In this document: piece after piece, positions 48,210 to 58,127 of the stretch
Layout of the letters: every line of letters begins with the position of its first letter
Numbering within the stretch: position 1 is the stretch's first letter
Assembly: GCA_902705825.1 (NCBI GenBank)
Contig: CACSIL010000023.1
Coordinates: 15,757-79,756 of the forward strand
Direction of reading: 5' to 3'
DNA: 64,000 bases
Origin: Halioglobus japonicus
GTDB taxonomy: Bacteria > Pseudomonadota > Gammaproteobacteria > Pseudomonadales > Halieaceae
Program-made: the position numbers and the translations under genes
Notes under the pieces: generated by a model
Databases searched by the model: none
The model's input: the letters and a program-made list of their open reading frames with translations, nothing else
What the model was told of the DNA's origin: nothing

Positions 48210-48986
48210 TCAGCTGCCGAAGACCGTGCCGCCATCCACCTTGATAATGGCACCGTTGGTGTAGCGCGAGGCATCGGAGGCCAGGTAGAGCGCGGCGCCG
48301 ACAATTTCTTCCGGCTCGCCAGCGCGCCCCATAGGCACCCGGGCGAGAAGCTCAGCGCGCAGCTCCTCGGGCCAGGCCTGGGAAATATCCGTCAGAAACG
48401 GCCCCGGCATGATGCAATTACAGCGCACATTGGGCCCCAACGAGTGCGCCAAACCCTCCGTCAGATTGTTCAAGCCCGCCTTGGCCGCCGCATAGGGTAG
48501 TTCAGAGGCAGTGGGCGCAACGGCAGCAATACTGCTAACGTTGATAATTGCACCGCCATCACCGCGCGCCATCTGCTCCCCCACAACAGCCGAGAGCCGG
48601 AACGGCCCCGCAAGATTGACCCCGATAACCTTATCAAACAACTCGCGACTGACCGTCGACGGCGACTCGTACAGCGGCGACATACCGGCATTATTCACCA
48701 GCACATCGATGCGACCATACTTCTCATTGACGGCCTTAACCAATGCGTCACAGGCATCCCAATTTCCCACATGGCAGGGCACTGCCAGACAGGGCCGGCC
48801 GGTCTCACGTTCAATGCGTTGCGCGGCACTGTCGCAGCCATCGGCTTTGCGTGAGCTGATAACCACGTGAGCGCCCGCCTGGGCAAACGCAAGTGACATC
48901 GCGTAGCCCAGGCCACGACTGCCCCCGGTGACGATAATCACTTTGTCAGTGAGATCAAAGTATCCGGCAATTTTTTCTGCTTTCAT
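48210..48986 (-). CDS. short-chain dehydrogenase/reductase
   Basis: 258 residues starting MKAEKIAGYFDLTDKVIIVT. NAD(P) motif TGGSRGLG, NNAG motif and the Ser...Tyr-x-x-x-Lys site (YAAAK after SSIAAVAPTASELP). The C-terminal LASDASRYTNGAIIKVDGGT is typical of FabG-like SDRs. Substrate is unknown. ATG 48986 lies behind GGAGTGGATGTT; the frame is open further to 49043. It is convergent with chrR. Confidence 0.9.
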   Translation of the reverse strand: MKAEKIAGYFDLTDKVIIVTGGSRGLGYAMSLAFAQAGAHVVISSRKADGCDSAAQRIERETGRPCLAVPCHVGNWDACDALVKAVNEKYGRIDVLVNNAGMSPLYESPSTVSRELFDKVIGVNLAGPFRLSAVVGEQMARGDGGAIINVSSIAAVAPTASELPYAAAKAGLNNLTEGLAHSLGPNVRCNCIMPGPFLTDISQAWPEELRAELLARVPMGRAGEPEEIVGAALYLASDASRYTNGAIIKVDGGTVFGS

Positions 48987-49077
48987 AACATCCACTCCAA
49001 TAAGGCCCACAGAGTACAAAATATATGATGCGGTGTCAGGCAAACAGAAATAGCACTATGCGAGGCACATTCTGGAC

Positions 49078-49899
49078 TTGTTCCACAGGCCTAATATAAG
49101 CTGGCGCCATTACATCGAGGTCGAACAGGTTAGCACCATCAAATTGAATACACGTTTTGTGATTGTCGGAGCGCCGCGCACCGGCAGTACGCTGCTGGTC
49201 AAGACGCTGAATACGCTGGACGGTGTCTGCTGTCACGGTGAGCTATTGGGCGAGGATCAGGTACGCGGCTATGAAGATGGGGTCGACCTGATCAATATCA
49301 CCCAACAAGAGCGCAAGAGTCGTGTACAACGGCTGTTGCAGGAGCGCAATGCGGACCCGGTAGGTTTCATCAACAAGGCCCTGAGCACCGGCGGCACAGC
49401 GGCAGGGTTCAAGGCGCTTTACAGCGCCTTTCTCAACCCGAGGTGGAGCGAGATCATGAGCTGGCTGCAGAGCCTGGAGGACATCCGGTTCATTCACCTG
49501 ACACGCGCCAACAGTTTAAGGCGCTTTATTTCAGAACAGATTCTATTGCAGGGCGGCCCCAATCATTCCGGTGCAGGCGGCAGGAGTGACGTGCCGATTA
49601 AAATACACTGCGATATAGAGCTTTTCCTGAGCAGGTCCCTGGAACTTGACACACAGGCCAATGAAATCAGCGCGTTGCTGTCGCAGCAACGGGTGCTGGA
49701 GGTTCAGTATGAGGCGCTAGCTGCAGATACCAGCGCCGCCGTTAAGGACGTGTGTCTCTTTCTGGGACTGAATAATGTGGCATCGACCATCGAACCGGCG
49801 CTGAGGAAAGTAGGCGCGGCAGACTTGCAAGATTCCGTCACTAATTACCAGGAATTGCTGGATCACCCCGCCACTCGAGAATTGGCACTTTCGGATTAA
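49078..49899 (+). CDS. sulfotransferase-family protein
   Basis: Up to 273 residues. The 5'-phosphosulfate loop [10 protein letters not shown] (in [19 protein letters not shown]) and the later [20 protein letters not shown] (PAPS 3'-phosphate region, R-x-N-x-L-R-R) place it in the Stf0/Sulfotransfer families. It probably transfers sulfate from PAPS to a small molecule or glycan. No ATG precedes the loop: TTG 49078 or TTG 49144 must serve, so the start is uncertain. It is followed 14 bases later by a pterin dehydratase. Confidence 0.75.
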   Translation: MFHRPNISWRHYIEVEQVSTIKLNTRFVIVGAPRTGSTLLVKTLNTLDGVCCHGELLGEDQVRGYEDGVDLINITQQERKSRVQRLLQERNADPVGFINKALSTGGTAAGFKALYSAFLNPRWSEIMSWLQSLEDIRFIHLTRANSLRRFISEQILLQGGPNHSGAGGRSDVPIKIHCDIELFLSRSLELDTQANEISALLSQQRVLEVQYEALAADTSAAVKDVCLFLGLNNVASTIEPALRKVGAADLQDSVTNYQELLDHPATRELALSD

Positions 49900-49913
49900 T
49901 TGAGGAATGGAAC

Positions 49914-50204
49914 GTGAATAGTGAAAAATTGTCGCCGGCCAACATCAATAAAAAGTTGCTGGAGCTAGAACACTGGTGCCTGAGTGACAACAAACTGCAA
50001 CGAGCATTTGTATTCGCAGATTTCGTTGAGGCTTTTGGGTTTATGAGCCGCGTAGCCCTGTTGGCAGAAGCTATGGACCACCACCCGGAATGGTCAAACG
50101 TGTACAACCGAGTGGAAATCTATCTCACTACGCACGATGCGGCGGGTATTACTGAACTGGATTTTACGCTGGCGGGGAAAATAAACAGGCTGCTAGCGGA
50201 ATAG
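49914..50204 (+). CDS. phhB: pterin-4a-carbinolamine dehydratase (PhhB/PCD)
   Basis: 96 residues. The motif [16 protein letters not shown] (around residue 52-67) holds the catalytic histidines and [12 protein letters not shown] follows. It recycles 4a-hydroxytetrahydrobiopterin made by aromatic amino acid hydroxylases. No phenylalanine hydroxylase is present in the window, so it may be part of a wider operon with the preceding sulfotransferase only by position. A hairpin overlaps its stop. Confidence 0.93.
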   Translation: MNSEKLSPANINKKLLELEHWCLSDNKLQRAFVFADFVEAFGFMSRVALLAEAMDHHPEWSNVYNRVEIYLTTHDAAGITELDFTLAGKINRLLAE

Positions 50205-50216
50205 AGCTTCCGCTAA
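50195..50216 (+). terminator. hairpin at the end of the pterin dehydratase gene
   Basis: TAGCGGAA and TTCCGCTA form a perfect 8-base stem with a 6-base loop, overlapping the last codons and stop. It is followed by AAAAGG rather than a T-run, so it is a weak terminator at best for the + strand. Confidence 0.4.
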
Positions 50217-50470
50217 AAGGAAAAATCACGTCCTTGTGAATTCATATCCCTATGAATGGGTTTCCCGTTCTTCCGTGCGAACCTGGATATCTCTTTCTGT
50301 GAGCCGCTACCTGCAGCAGCGCTCTCAGATGTCCTAATATTGACAGGTTTGACGATTTCCACAATAGAACTGAAGACTAGACCAAAAGTTTAGGTGGGTG
50401 GCTCATAGCTAACCCCCGGCAACCATAGGGCGGCCATCGAGCAGGCGCCAACAATGTTGCTGCCGCGTTG

Positions 50471-53400
50471 TCAGAGCTGAATATTCTGCTCCGCGACCTT
50501 GATATTGTTGTGATCCCGGCACGTCACACGCACGGCGCTAGCGCTGGCGTCGACCTCCACAAACTGGGAGTAGACGTCGGACAGTAGCGTATTGGTACAA
50601 GTGATTGTCAGACTTTTTTCCACGTGTACCGGCACCCGATGGGAAACATCCCACAGGTAATCCTCTACATGCGAATTGGCAAATGGCATGGGCGCGTAAA
50701 GCCCTGAGCTGACAATTTGCCAGACGTCTACCGCCGCATACCCCGGTGATTGTATTTGCAGCTTGGCCACCGCCGACAAGTGCGCGTCGCCACCGACAAA
50801 AAACACGTTTCTAATGCCATGTTCTACAATATAGGCGAGCACAGCTTCCAGTGTCTCGGGATACCCCGCCCAACCGTCCAACCGTCGCCAGGTCGAGCTT
50901 TCACTGCAGTAGGCTGCAGGTAATGGCACCACAATACTACCGGACACAATAAACTTGGGTGAATCCGCGGCATTGTCAGCCGCCTGCTGCAGCCAGCGGG
51001 TCAACGCCTTGAATTGCGGGTCATCGATAAGCGTATAGCCCCCTGCCCTGTTGTGGCAGCGCAGCTGTCGCTGCGACCGCGTGTCCATCACAAACACCGG
51101 AAAGTCGCATTCCTGAGGGTGCGCCAGAGGGTAGTAAAATGGCCCGTTGGCCAATGCAGCACCCGTTGTTCCCACGGGTAACTGGTTGCGCACAGAACTC
51201 ATATAACAAGCGGCCATTTCCCGGGCGTATTGCCAACGCTGGCTTTCACTGTCCGATGCCTCACCGTGCACGCCCGAAAAGTTATCGGCAAACTCGTGGT
51301 CATCCAGTGCAAAATGCGTCGGAATCTGCCGCACCAATGCGTTGAAATTTGGCGAATCCACAGCTCCGAAGGCGCGCCGGTAACGGTCTGTGAAACGCGA
51401 ATTCAGCGAGTTCACTTCAAACAACTGATCGGTGGCATCGGCATAAATCTGGTCGCCCACAAGAAACAGCAACTGCGCACCAGTAGGCCCTGTTATGTGT
51501 TCAAGAATAGCGCTATAAACCCCGTCGGATAGGCCGTTGTCAATCACTGAGCCCGGGAACCGGCATGAGCCAACTATAAAACACAAACGCTTGCGGTCAT
51601 CCGACTGACCCTCTCGCAGCCGCTTAAGCCACGCTTCATCATGGTAGTGAACCGCTGCGCCGCTACGCACATCGAAGTCTGGAAACTCGGAGCAGATTTG
51701 CAGCGCTATATTGCGCTGCGCATCCTTGATCTCGACATCGACAAACTGATACTGGGGCCGCGATTCCACATGGGGAAAAGGCAACACGATGCCACCGTGT
51801 GCCACCCCCTGGACATTGTCACCGCTGGCAACCAAGCCCACGGGAGGATCGATGGTATCGCCGCGCAGCTCCGCATTGTAGCGTAAATGGATTCGGTCAT
51901 TCTCGACCCAGGCGGCCCGCAATATGGGGCCGATCAGTGGTTTTTCCCGGCAGGCTTCAGGCCAGTCGTCCGCGTTAATCGGATCATTGATGGCGCTCGG
52001 TTTACGCAAAAACTCCAGATAATCAGGAAAACACGTACGATAGGCGTCTTTCCCGAAAACAACATCCATGTGGCCATAACCATCGAAAATCTGATAGCCG
52101 ATGACCGGTTTATCATGAGCTGAGCGCTGCTGCAGGAGCTCACTGAGTCGCTTCGCCGACCGCCTCGCAGAATGCGGATTGAAAACAAGGCTGTCACCGC
52201 CGTGGACGAACAGAATATCAATGTTCCAGTTACGCTCTATATTACTGCGCTGAAGATAAATATTTTCACCCTCTTCACTGGTGATGCGCCGCAGCTGTGT
52301 GAAGTAGTACAGGTGTTGATAAACCCGCACTGGTGACGGCCCAAGCATTTTCTCGAAGGCATCATGGGTTGTGTGGTGTAGATTTTCATGGTTCCACATA
52401 CGGCCATACAGGAACGTCATGCGATCACAGATACCATTGACAAGCGCGCTCCCACCGTAGGATGTGTGGTCGTCGTGCACCTCTCGCATCCGCGCCAGGC
52501 TGAACGCCACCCGGTCGATCAAACGGTGCACAGCACTGTCGCTTTTACGCGGCACCGGATGCAGCAGATCGTCTGTAATCCAGTCTCGAGAGACATTGCC
52601 AAGCTTCGCCCGGAAGCGGTTGCCGGGAGAGGGCATCACCCAGGGATGGATCGCATTGGTTACTGCTGCGTGTATTTTTGCGCTGAGGCTGTGATCACGG
52701 AGCACAGCCATTGCCAGCGAACAGGCGCCCACGCAATGCGCGAAAATGGCGACTTTCTGTTCGCCGGTTGCGCTATAGACTGCCTCGATGGCCAACGGAA
52801 TATCGAAACGTGCTATTTCATCGATACTCCATTCTTGATCTTCCAGGTGCGGCAATACGAGATTACTGAGCCTGTAATCCAGCAGCCACACATCGAAATT
52901 CCGTTCGTAAAAATAGCGGGCCATATTGGTAATGCCCTGCGTCCAGAAAATTTCTGACCCCTGAGCAAGACCGTGCAACAACAAAATCGGCTGTGCGCCT
53001 TTTCGTCGATAGTTGCTCAACAGAAGGTTGATATGCTGTTCCGGTTTACAGCCCGGCCGGATTGGTACAGACAGCGTGCGGGTGTACACAGGAATATCAC
53101 CCTCGTCAGTTTCCAGCGGAGGGAGTAGATTCTCCTCTGGCGCGCTACCAACAACAGACGGCTCCTCCTGCCCGGAGTACTCCAGCCCACCGAACTCCCA
53201 GAAATTGGTCATCACCAATGAGCGCAAAGCGTATGCCGTCAACCCACCGGCAAACAGCAGGCTTTGTGGCAAGTTGGGCGATTGATCCACCGCAACCAGA
53301 CCCGGCTCAAGCAGCGCCTCAGTATTAACCTTCAGCCTCGCACTAGCAGCATGCGTATCCCCAGCTTGTATTTTCAGGTCAAGATTGAACAATCCATCCC

Positions 53401-55873
53401 ACAGTCTGGGCAACTCGCAGCTGTAGCCCAGTACTTTCTCTCCACTGATCAATATGGCTTTGTCCGCAGACTCAAATTCGTAACGCAGCCGTCTGCGCCG
53501 GTTCTGCAACGCTCCGATATTGCAAAAGGTGCGTATTTGATTCCATAGATCCCGCCATGAACGGCTGCCCGAGTCATCTTTTACCAGCCCTACCAGGTCG
53601 CCGAATCCGCGCCTTTTTACGTAGGTCAACACCGCCTTCGCGCCGCCCCATATATCGCTGAAAACGTTATGGTTATCTTCTGCAAAGAGAGTGAAGGTTC
53701 CACGCAGCGACAAGAAAGCACCTTCCGGATACGATTCTTTGAGTTGTTGTGCTGAAACACCGACCGGACGAAACGTCTCAACCTCGGCAGCGTCAAATGG
53801 ATTGACGTATAAATCCATCTCGGCTTGCAGCGGCGCCTTTGCCGGGTTGTCCAGCCAGCCAAGCCCATCGGGGCAGACGGCGCGCACCTCTACCACCAAA
53901 CCGGCGGCTTGTTTGAGACGGTGCTGCTGCTCCGGCTTAAGCCTCTCAAGCTTTGAGAACCCGCTGGGCACACTATTCAGCTCGCCGGTCAGTTGCTCGC
54001 GGATAACAAAATCCGTGGTGCCAGGACGTAGGCGCTGGCGCACCGGAACCTCACCGACAGCGTTGTATTGCGGGCTCACCAGGTTGCGGGATGACTCGGT
54101 ACTGCGCTGTTCCTGCAGGATCAGATTCGCATTGCGCCACGCCAGAGCCGAAATGGTGAGAAAAGGGTTAACTTCCAGCGCCGCAGGAATGATGGCCCCA
54201 TCAAATACATACAGACCTTCATGCACGCCGCCGGCGCGGTCAAACACCTGGCCGGCATCGTTGACGACACCGCTGGCCACATCATCGCCCATTGCGCACC
54301 CGCCCAGCGGGTGAACGGTCAATACGCGGCCATCGGGCAATTCCCCAAGAATGCTGCTGGCCTGGGGTGGAAGCAGCTGCCACAGTGGATTGGGCACATA
54401 CTGACCACCGTCCAGGCCCGCTGCCCGATCCTGCGTTTTGAGCATGGAATCTACCCTCAGCAGTGCATCATTTTCCTTGCTCGACGGGAAAGAAACCGTG
54501 ATTCTGTCAGTCAGCGCGGACAGACCCAGTTCGCCCGCAGCGCCGTCATCGCCCATCACCAGCAATGCCTGACAGTGGTCGGCCACCGCCATGGACGCCG
54601 CCAGTGGATCCTGCCCGCCATCCTCCAGACTGCCCGGCAACTTACGATTGGAGAGTCGCTGCAGCATGGCGCCCGTAGTCACCAGTTCAGAGAAAACCCT
54701 GGATAACGAGGCGGGAATACCCGCCTCCTCAATAGTGAGCCGCTGCGTCTGTAGAATGCCGGTAATGGTTGGCCCGATCCGTTGCTGCGGCTGCCGTTGC
54801 TCTCCTTCCGCGATGGCCTTCACGGGGCTCTCCTGAGCGTAGCTCATCGCAATGCCATCACCGTTGGTGGAAAAACGTTGGCCCAGCTTACTGGAGAATA
54901 GCGGTGCCTCCTTCGATTCAGAGCGCAGTAGTATTTCGGTGCTGCCGAGAGTCCCCGCTGCAAGAATCACATGGTGGGCCAAAATCTGGTAGGTATTGGG
55001 CTTGATTCCCTTCGATGGCTGCACTGTGGCATGCACATTGACCAACCAGCGAAAGCCACTGTTTTTCAGAGGCTCAACCGTATGCACTGTGGCACCGGTA
55101 TAAAAACTCGCGCCGCGGGACTTTGCCAGCGGCAGAAGATTCCGGTCCAGCGTATTCTTCGCTCCGACATTGCAACCCGTTACACAGTTGCCACAATCCG
55201 TGCAGGGATTCTGTTGTACGCCGACCTTATTGGCTTCCAGCCCGGTGGTAATGGCCAGACTCGCTGGCCGCGCCTCTGCGCCCAGCGACTGACCCAACCG
55301 GCGCAGTGCGGTGAACTTGGGGAACTCGCCGCCACGGCCCCCGGTATGCCTGGTGACCCCGAGATGTTCACGCACGGCATCGAACTCGGCGGCCAGCGGG
55401 GCCGGGGTGTTGCGAAAGAATTCCGGCCAGGCCGGCTTTTTGAACACATGCTCCTGCGGCTCCTCGGCCACATTGGCATTGATCAGGGAAGTGCCTCCCA
55501 GGCCACTCCCCACCAATACATCCGTCGCGGCGGGCTGACCGCGCTCTACCTCGCTGTCAACGCTGCCGACATGGATATTGAACAGAGCATCGGCATAGCC
55601 GCTGACGCCGCTGTCGTCCCCGCTGCGCAATATGCGCACATGGGAGGGGATATCCTCGATATCGTAGGGGAAGTCGCCCAGCCCGTATTCCCGACCGCGT
55701 TCCAGTACCGCGACCCTGCGCACGGGCCCCTCGGTACCATCGCTCGCCAGCCGCATCGCAGCCACCGCACCGCCGTAACCCGACCCCACAACCAGATAAT
55801 CGACCTCCAGTAGTGTACTGCCTGCCGGCTTATCCTTAATGAGTGATTCAATGGGGGATGAAATCCGTTTCAT
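50471..55873 (-). CDS. giant multidomain enzyme: GMC oxidoreductase + alpha/beta hydrolase + PhoD-like phosphoesterase
   Basis: One uninterrupted 1800-residue frame. (1) About 1-590: a GMC/cholesterol-oxidase-like FAD domain with VVGSGYGG at 28-35, HPLGGCAMGD at 521 and the C-terminal AALEVNPFLTISALAWRNA. It also carries C224-x2-C227-x2-C230-x3-C234, an Fe-S-type motif. (2) About 600-950: a linker region without recognised motifs. (3) About 960-1290: an alpha/beta hydrolase with LLLHGLAQGS, FAHCVGA at 1045 (cysteine at the nucleophile place) and GYGHMDV at 1266. (4) About 1430-1710: a PhoD-like metallophosphoesterase with VGSCRFPG, LVGDQIYAD at 1471, DDHEF at 1524 and VGGDAHLS at 1693. No signal peptide is seen. 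Each domain looks complete. The combined function is unknown; lipid or sterol-type substrates are a guess from the GMC part. Confidence 0.9.
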   Translation of the reverse strand: MKRISSPIESLIKDKPAGSTLLEVDYLVVGSGYGGAVAAMRLASDGTEGPVRRVAVLERGREYGLGDFPYDIEDIPSHVRILRSGDDSGVSGYADALFNIHVGSVDSEVERGQPAATDVLVGSGLGGTSLINANVAEEPQEHVFKKPAWPEFFRNTPAPLAAEFDAVREHLGVTRHTGGRGGEFPKFTALRRLGQSLGAEARPASLAITTGLEANKVGVQQNPCTDCGNCVTGCNVGAKNTLDRNLLPLAKSRGASFYTGATVHTVEPLKNSGFRWLVNVHATVQPSKGIKPNTYQILAHHVILAAGTLGSTEILLRSESKEAPLFSSKLGQRFSTNGDGIAMSYAQESPVKAIAEGEQRQPQQRIGPTITGILQTQRLTIEEAGIPASLSRVFSELVTTGAMLQRLSNRKLPGSLEDGGQDPLAASMAVADHCQALLVMGDDGAAGELGLSALTDRITVSFPSSKENDALLRVDSMLKTQDRAAGLDGGQYVPNPLWQLLPPQASSILGELPDGRVLTVHPLGGCAMGDDVASGVVNDAGQVFDRAGGVHEGLYVFDGAIIPAALEVNPFLTISALAWRNANLILQEQRSTESSRNLVSPQYNAVGEVPVRQRLRPGTTDFVIREQLTGELNSVPSGFSKLERLKPEQQHRLKQAAGLVVEVRAVCPDGLGWLDNPAKAPLQAEMDLYVNPFDAAEVETFRPVGVSAQQLKESYPEGAFLSLRGTFTLFAEDNHNVFSDIWGGAKAVLTYVKRRGFGDLVGLVKDDSGSRSWRDLWNQIRTFCNIGALQNRRRRLRYEFESADKAILISGEKVLGYSCELPRLWDGLFNLDLKIQAGDTHAASARLKVNTEALLEPGLVAVDQSPNLPQSLLFAGGLTAYALRSLVMTNFWEFGGLEYSGQEEPSVVGSAPEENLLPPLETDEGDIPVYTRTLSVPIRPGCKPEQHINLLLSNYRRKGAQPILLLHGLAQGSEIFWTQGITNMARYFYERNFDVWLLDYRLSNLVLPHLEDQEWSIDEIARFDIPLAIEAVYSATGEQKVAIFAHCVGACSLAMAVLRDHSLSAKIHAAVTNAIHPWVMPSPGNRFRAKLGNVSRDWITDDLLHPVPRKSDSAVHRLIDRVAFSLARMREVHDDHTSYGGSALVNGICDRMTFLYGRMWNHENLHHTTHDAFEKMLGPSPVRVYQHLYYFTQLRRITSEEGENIYLQRSNIERNWNIDILFVHGGDSLVFNPHSARRSAKRLSELLQQRSAHDKPVIGYQIFDGYGHMDVVFGKDAYRTCFPDYLEFLRKPSAINDPINADDWPEACREKPLIGPILRAAWVENDRIHLRYNAELRGDTIDPPVGLVASGDNVQGVAHGGIVLPFPHVESRPQYQFVDVEIKDAQRNIALQICSEFPDFDVRSGAAVHYHDEAWLKRLREGQSDDRKRLCFIVGSCRFPGSVIDNGLSDGVYSAILEHITGPTGAQLLFLVGDQIYADATDQLFEVNSLNSRFTDRYRRAFGAVDSPNFNALVRQIPTHFALDDHEFADNFSGVHGEASDSESQRWQYAREMAACYMSSVRNQLPVGTTGAALANGPFYYPLAHPQECDFPVFVMDTRSQRQLRCHNRAGGYTLIDDPQFKALTRWLQQAADNAADSPKFIVSGSIVVPLPAAYCSESSTWRRLDGWAGYPETLEAVLAYIVEHGIRNVFFVGGDAHLSAVAKLQIQSPGYAAVDVWQIVSSGLYAPMPFANSHVEDYLWDVSHRVPVHVEKSLTITCTNTLLSDVYSQFVEVDASASAVRVTCRDHNNIKVAEQNIQL

Positions 55874-56002
55874 GCGATGCCTCTTCGTTGTACCATTTAG
55901 CGAGCATGTTCAGCGCAGTTGTGACGGTCCAATCAGGCCGTCGACACCTTTCGAATGTAGCAGAAAAAACAACTCTTTGCGGAGATACCGGCGAATATAC
56001 CT

Positions 56003-57373
56003 ATGCTACAAACAGTGAATCATGGCGAAATGATTGTATTGCGCGAATCCATACGCGCGCGCATCACTGTTGCCCCTGTTTCAATCCTTTCAACGGCTCT
56101 CGCAATATTCCTGTTCATACCCTTCCTTGTCGCCCATGGTGCGACATATGGCGCTATTTCACTTTGGGCTGTCCCTATTCTCTTGCTGGTAGCGGCGCGA
56201 AGCTATTTTTCCAGGCGGATCAAACAACAGCTGGATACCCTCTCTTCTGCGGCGTTGAAGAATACAGATCTCACGCTACGAATCAGTAGCATCGTCAACC
56301 AGTCCATGGTGGGGCTGGGTATCTGGATTATGCGGCCGACTGCAGAAGATCCGTTTATCCTGCCGTTGTTCATGACGCTGATCGTCGTTATCTGGTCAAT
56401 TGGCGTGATGTCCAACCTGTTTTCCGACTTTCTCAGTTTCGTGCTTTCCATCACCGCTATGATTGGCGAGGTCGCACTATTCTGGTTAGTTCAGGGCGGT
56501 ATCGGTATCTCGATAGGTATCAGTATGTTGCTCGCGATGTCATTGATGGTGTTACTGGTGCTGCAAGGTTCACGCATTTTTCGCGACAGTGTACTGATGC
56601 GCTTTGAAAAAGATCAGTTGCTGGAAAAACTGGAAGTTGAGCAGGGCAATACCCGCCAGGCGTTACTTGACGCACAAGCTGCAAACGATTCCAAGGCCTA
56701 CTTCATGGCCGCCGCCAGCCATGACATAAAACAGCCACTGTATGCACTGGGTATTCTCACCGACACATTGTTGATGTCAGACCCGCCGCAATCTATCGCC
56801 TCGATCTTGCAGAACCAACGGGACAACATTAACCAGATGTCGGACCATTTCGATGCATTGATGGACATGGACAAGTATCAGAACGGCCGATTTGAACTCA
56901 ATTTGACCACATTCTGTCTGGCCGAATTCGCCCGGCGGATTGATATCGAATTTTCCGAGCAATGCAAAAGCCGGGGACTTGACTGGCAACTTGCAGTGGA
57001 GGCCATCACTGTCACGACCGATGCAGATCTGCTGCTGCGATTACTGCGCAACCTGCTGGCAAATGCGGTGCGCTATACCGATCACGGCGCGGTCTGTTGC
57101 AGCGCGTCCATGGTAGATGACTGCGTTGAATTTAAAATCTCGGATACTGGCAAGGGCATTGCGCCGGAACATCAAAAGGCCGTATTTGAGCAAAATGTAC
57201 GCCTTGAGAATAATGACGCCGACGACGCAGGTCGCGGCATGGGGCTGTCGATTGTCGATAAAATTAATACTGCGCTGGCGCTTGACCTACAGATGACATC
57301 GACCGTTGGCAAGGGCACAGTGTTCATCTTTCATTTACCGGTGGTGCCAGCTGACGCTCAGGCGCTCACTTGA
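56003..57373 (+). CDS. sensor histidine kinase, multi-pass membrane
   Basis: 456 residues. About six membrane helices in the first 200 residues, a coiled-coil linker, then the dimerisation domain with the phosphoacceptor His240 in AAASHDIKQPLYALGILTD. ATP-binding domain: N-box NLLANAVRYTDHGAV, G1 DTGKGIAPEH, G2 GRGMGLSIV. The kinase core resembles the hybrid-type HK subgroup that pairs with LuxR-type regulators. The 3' end overlaps the convergent response-regulator gene by eight bases. ATG 56003 is the chosen start; an ATG nine codons later is possible. Confidence 0.9.
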   Translation: MLQTVNHGEMIVLRESIRARITVAPVSILSTALAIFLFIPFLVAHGATYGAISLWAVPILLLVAARSYFSRRIKQQLDTLSSAALKNTDLTLRISSIVNQSMVGLGIWIMRPTAEDPFILPLFMTLIVVIWSIGVMSNLFSDFLSFVLSITAMIGEVALFWLVQGGIGISIGISMLLAMSLMVLLVLQGSRIFRDSVLMRFEKDQLLEKLEVEQGNTRQALLDAQAANDSKAYFMAAASHDIKQPLYALGILTDTLLMSDPPQSIASILQNQRDNINQMSDHFDALMDMDKYQNGRFELNLTTFCLAEFARRIDIEFSEQCKSRGLDWQLAVEAITVTTDADLLLRLLRNLLANAVRYTDHGAVCCSASMVDDCVEFKISDTGKGIAPEHQKAVFEQNVRLENNDADDAGRGMGLSIVDKINTALALDLQMTSTVGKGTVFIFHLPVVPADAQALT

Positions 57374-58022
57374 TAATCTGGAGCTGTTGCGAACGCAGTA
57401 TTGCCTGTGCGCGATTGCCGACACGCAATAATTGGTAGATCCCGTGCAAATGCGTTTTAACCGTTCCCTCCGCCATATTCAGGCGCCTGGCGATAACCTT
57501 ATTGGGAACACCCTGTATCAATTGCTCAAAGACCTCCTGTTGCTTCGGGGTAAAGCGTATCTGTTCCTGTGCAGGGAGTAGTTCGGCCTCGATCACCGGG
57601 TTTGATTCAAACCCCATCAAGCTTGCGGCCGAAGGCGGTATATAGGTGCTGCCGGCCAAAACGATACGAATGGCACTGACAAATACCTGCATAGAGGAGT
57701 TTTTGGAAACAAATCCGTGCACACCATTCTCGAAGCATTGCGCGACGATATCGACACTGTCGTTCCCGGAGAAAATAACAACCGGAAGTGCCGGGTAGTG
57801 CTCGCGGATATACAGCATACCATCGGCACCGGAAACATCGGTAAGACTGAGGTCGAGTACCAGTAGCTGATACTCGCCATCGCGCTCCAGTTTTTCCAGC
57901 AGTTCCTGAAAGGAGGCTGCCGTTTCCACGTCCTCGAAAACACCCAGAGAAATAAGCGACGTCACGAGGGCATCGCGTATGATCGGGTGGTCATCGACAA
58001 TAAGTACTCTGCTGGACATCAC
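57366..58022 (-). CDS. NarL/LuxR-type response regulator
   Basis: 218 residues. The receiver domain has the acidic pair D10-D11 and phosphoacceptor Asp57 (LVLDLSL), a Thr/Ser (FSGN) and Lys in FVSKNS. The LuxR HTH spans about 150-215 (FTPKQQEVFEQLIQGVPNKV, GTVKTHLHGIYQLL). It should be the partner of the convergent histidine kinase, although the pair faces each other instead of sharing an operon. Targets are unknown; the giant multidomain gene next to the kinase is a candidate. Confidence 0.93.
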   Translation of the reverse strand: MMSSRVLIVDDHPIIRDALVTSLISLGVFEDVETAASFQELLEKLERDGEYQLLVLDLSLTDVSGADGMLYIREHYPALPVVIFSGNDSVDIVAQCFENGVHGFVSKNSSMQVFVSAIRIVLAGSTYIPPSAASLMGFESNPVIEAELLPAQEQIRFTPKQQEVFEQLIQGVPNKVIARRLNMAEGTVKTHLHGIYQLLRVGNRAQAILRSQQLQIIK

Positions 58023-58127
58023 TGCTTACCTGTACGCTCGAATCACCAAATGGTCCGACGCCATGATAGTAGCAAAGAAACGCCCCGCATTCGCTGACGA
58101 GCGTCAACTATCGCACCCCCCACCTCA

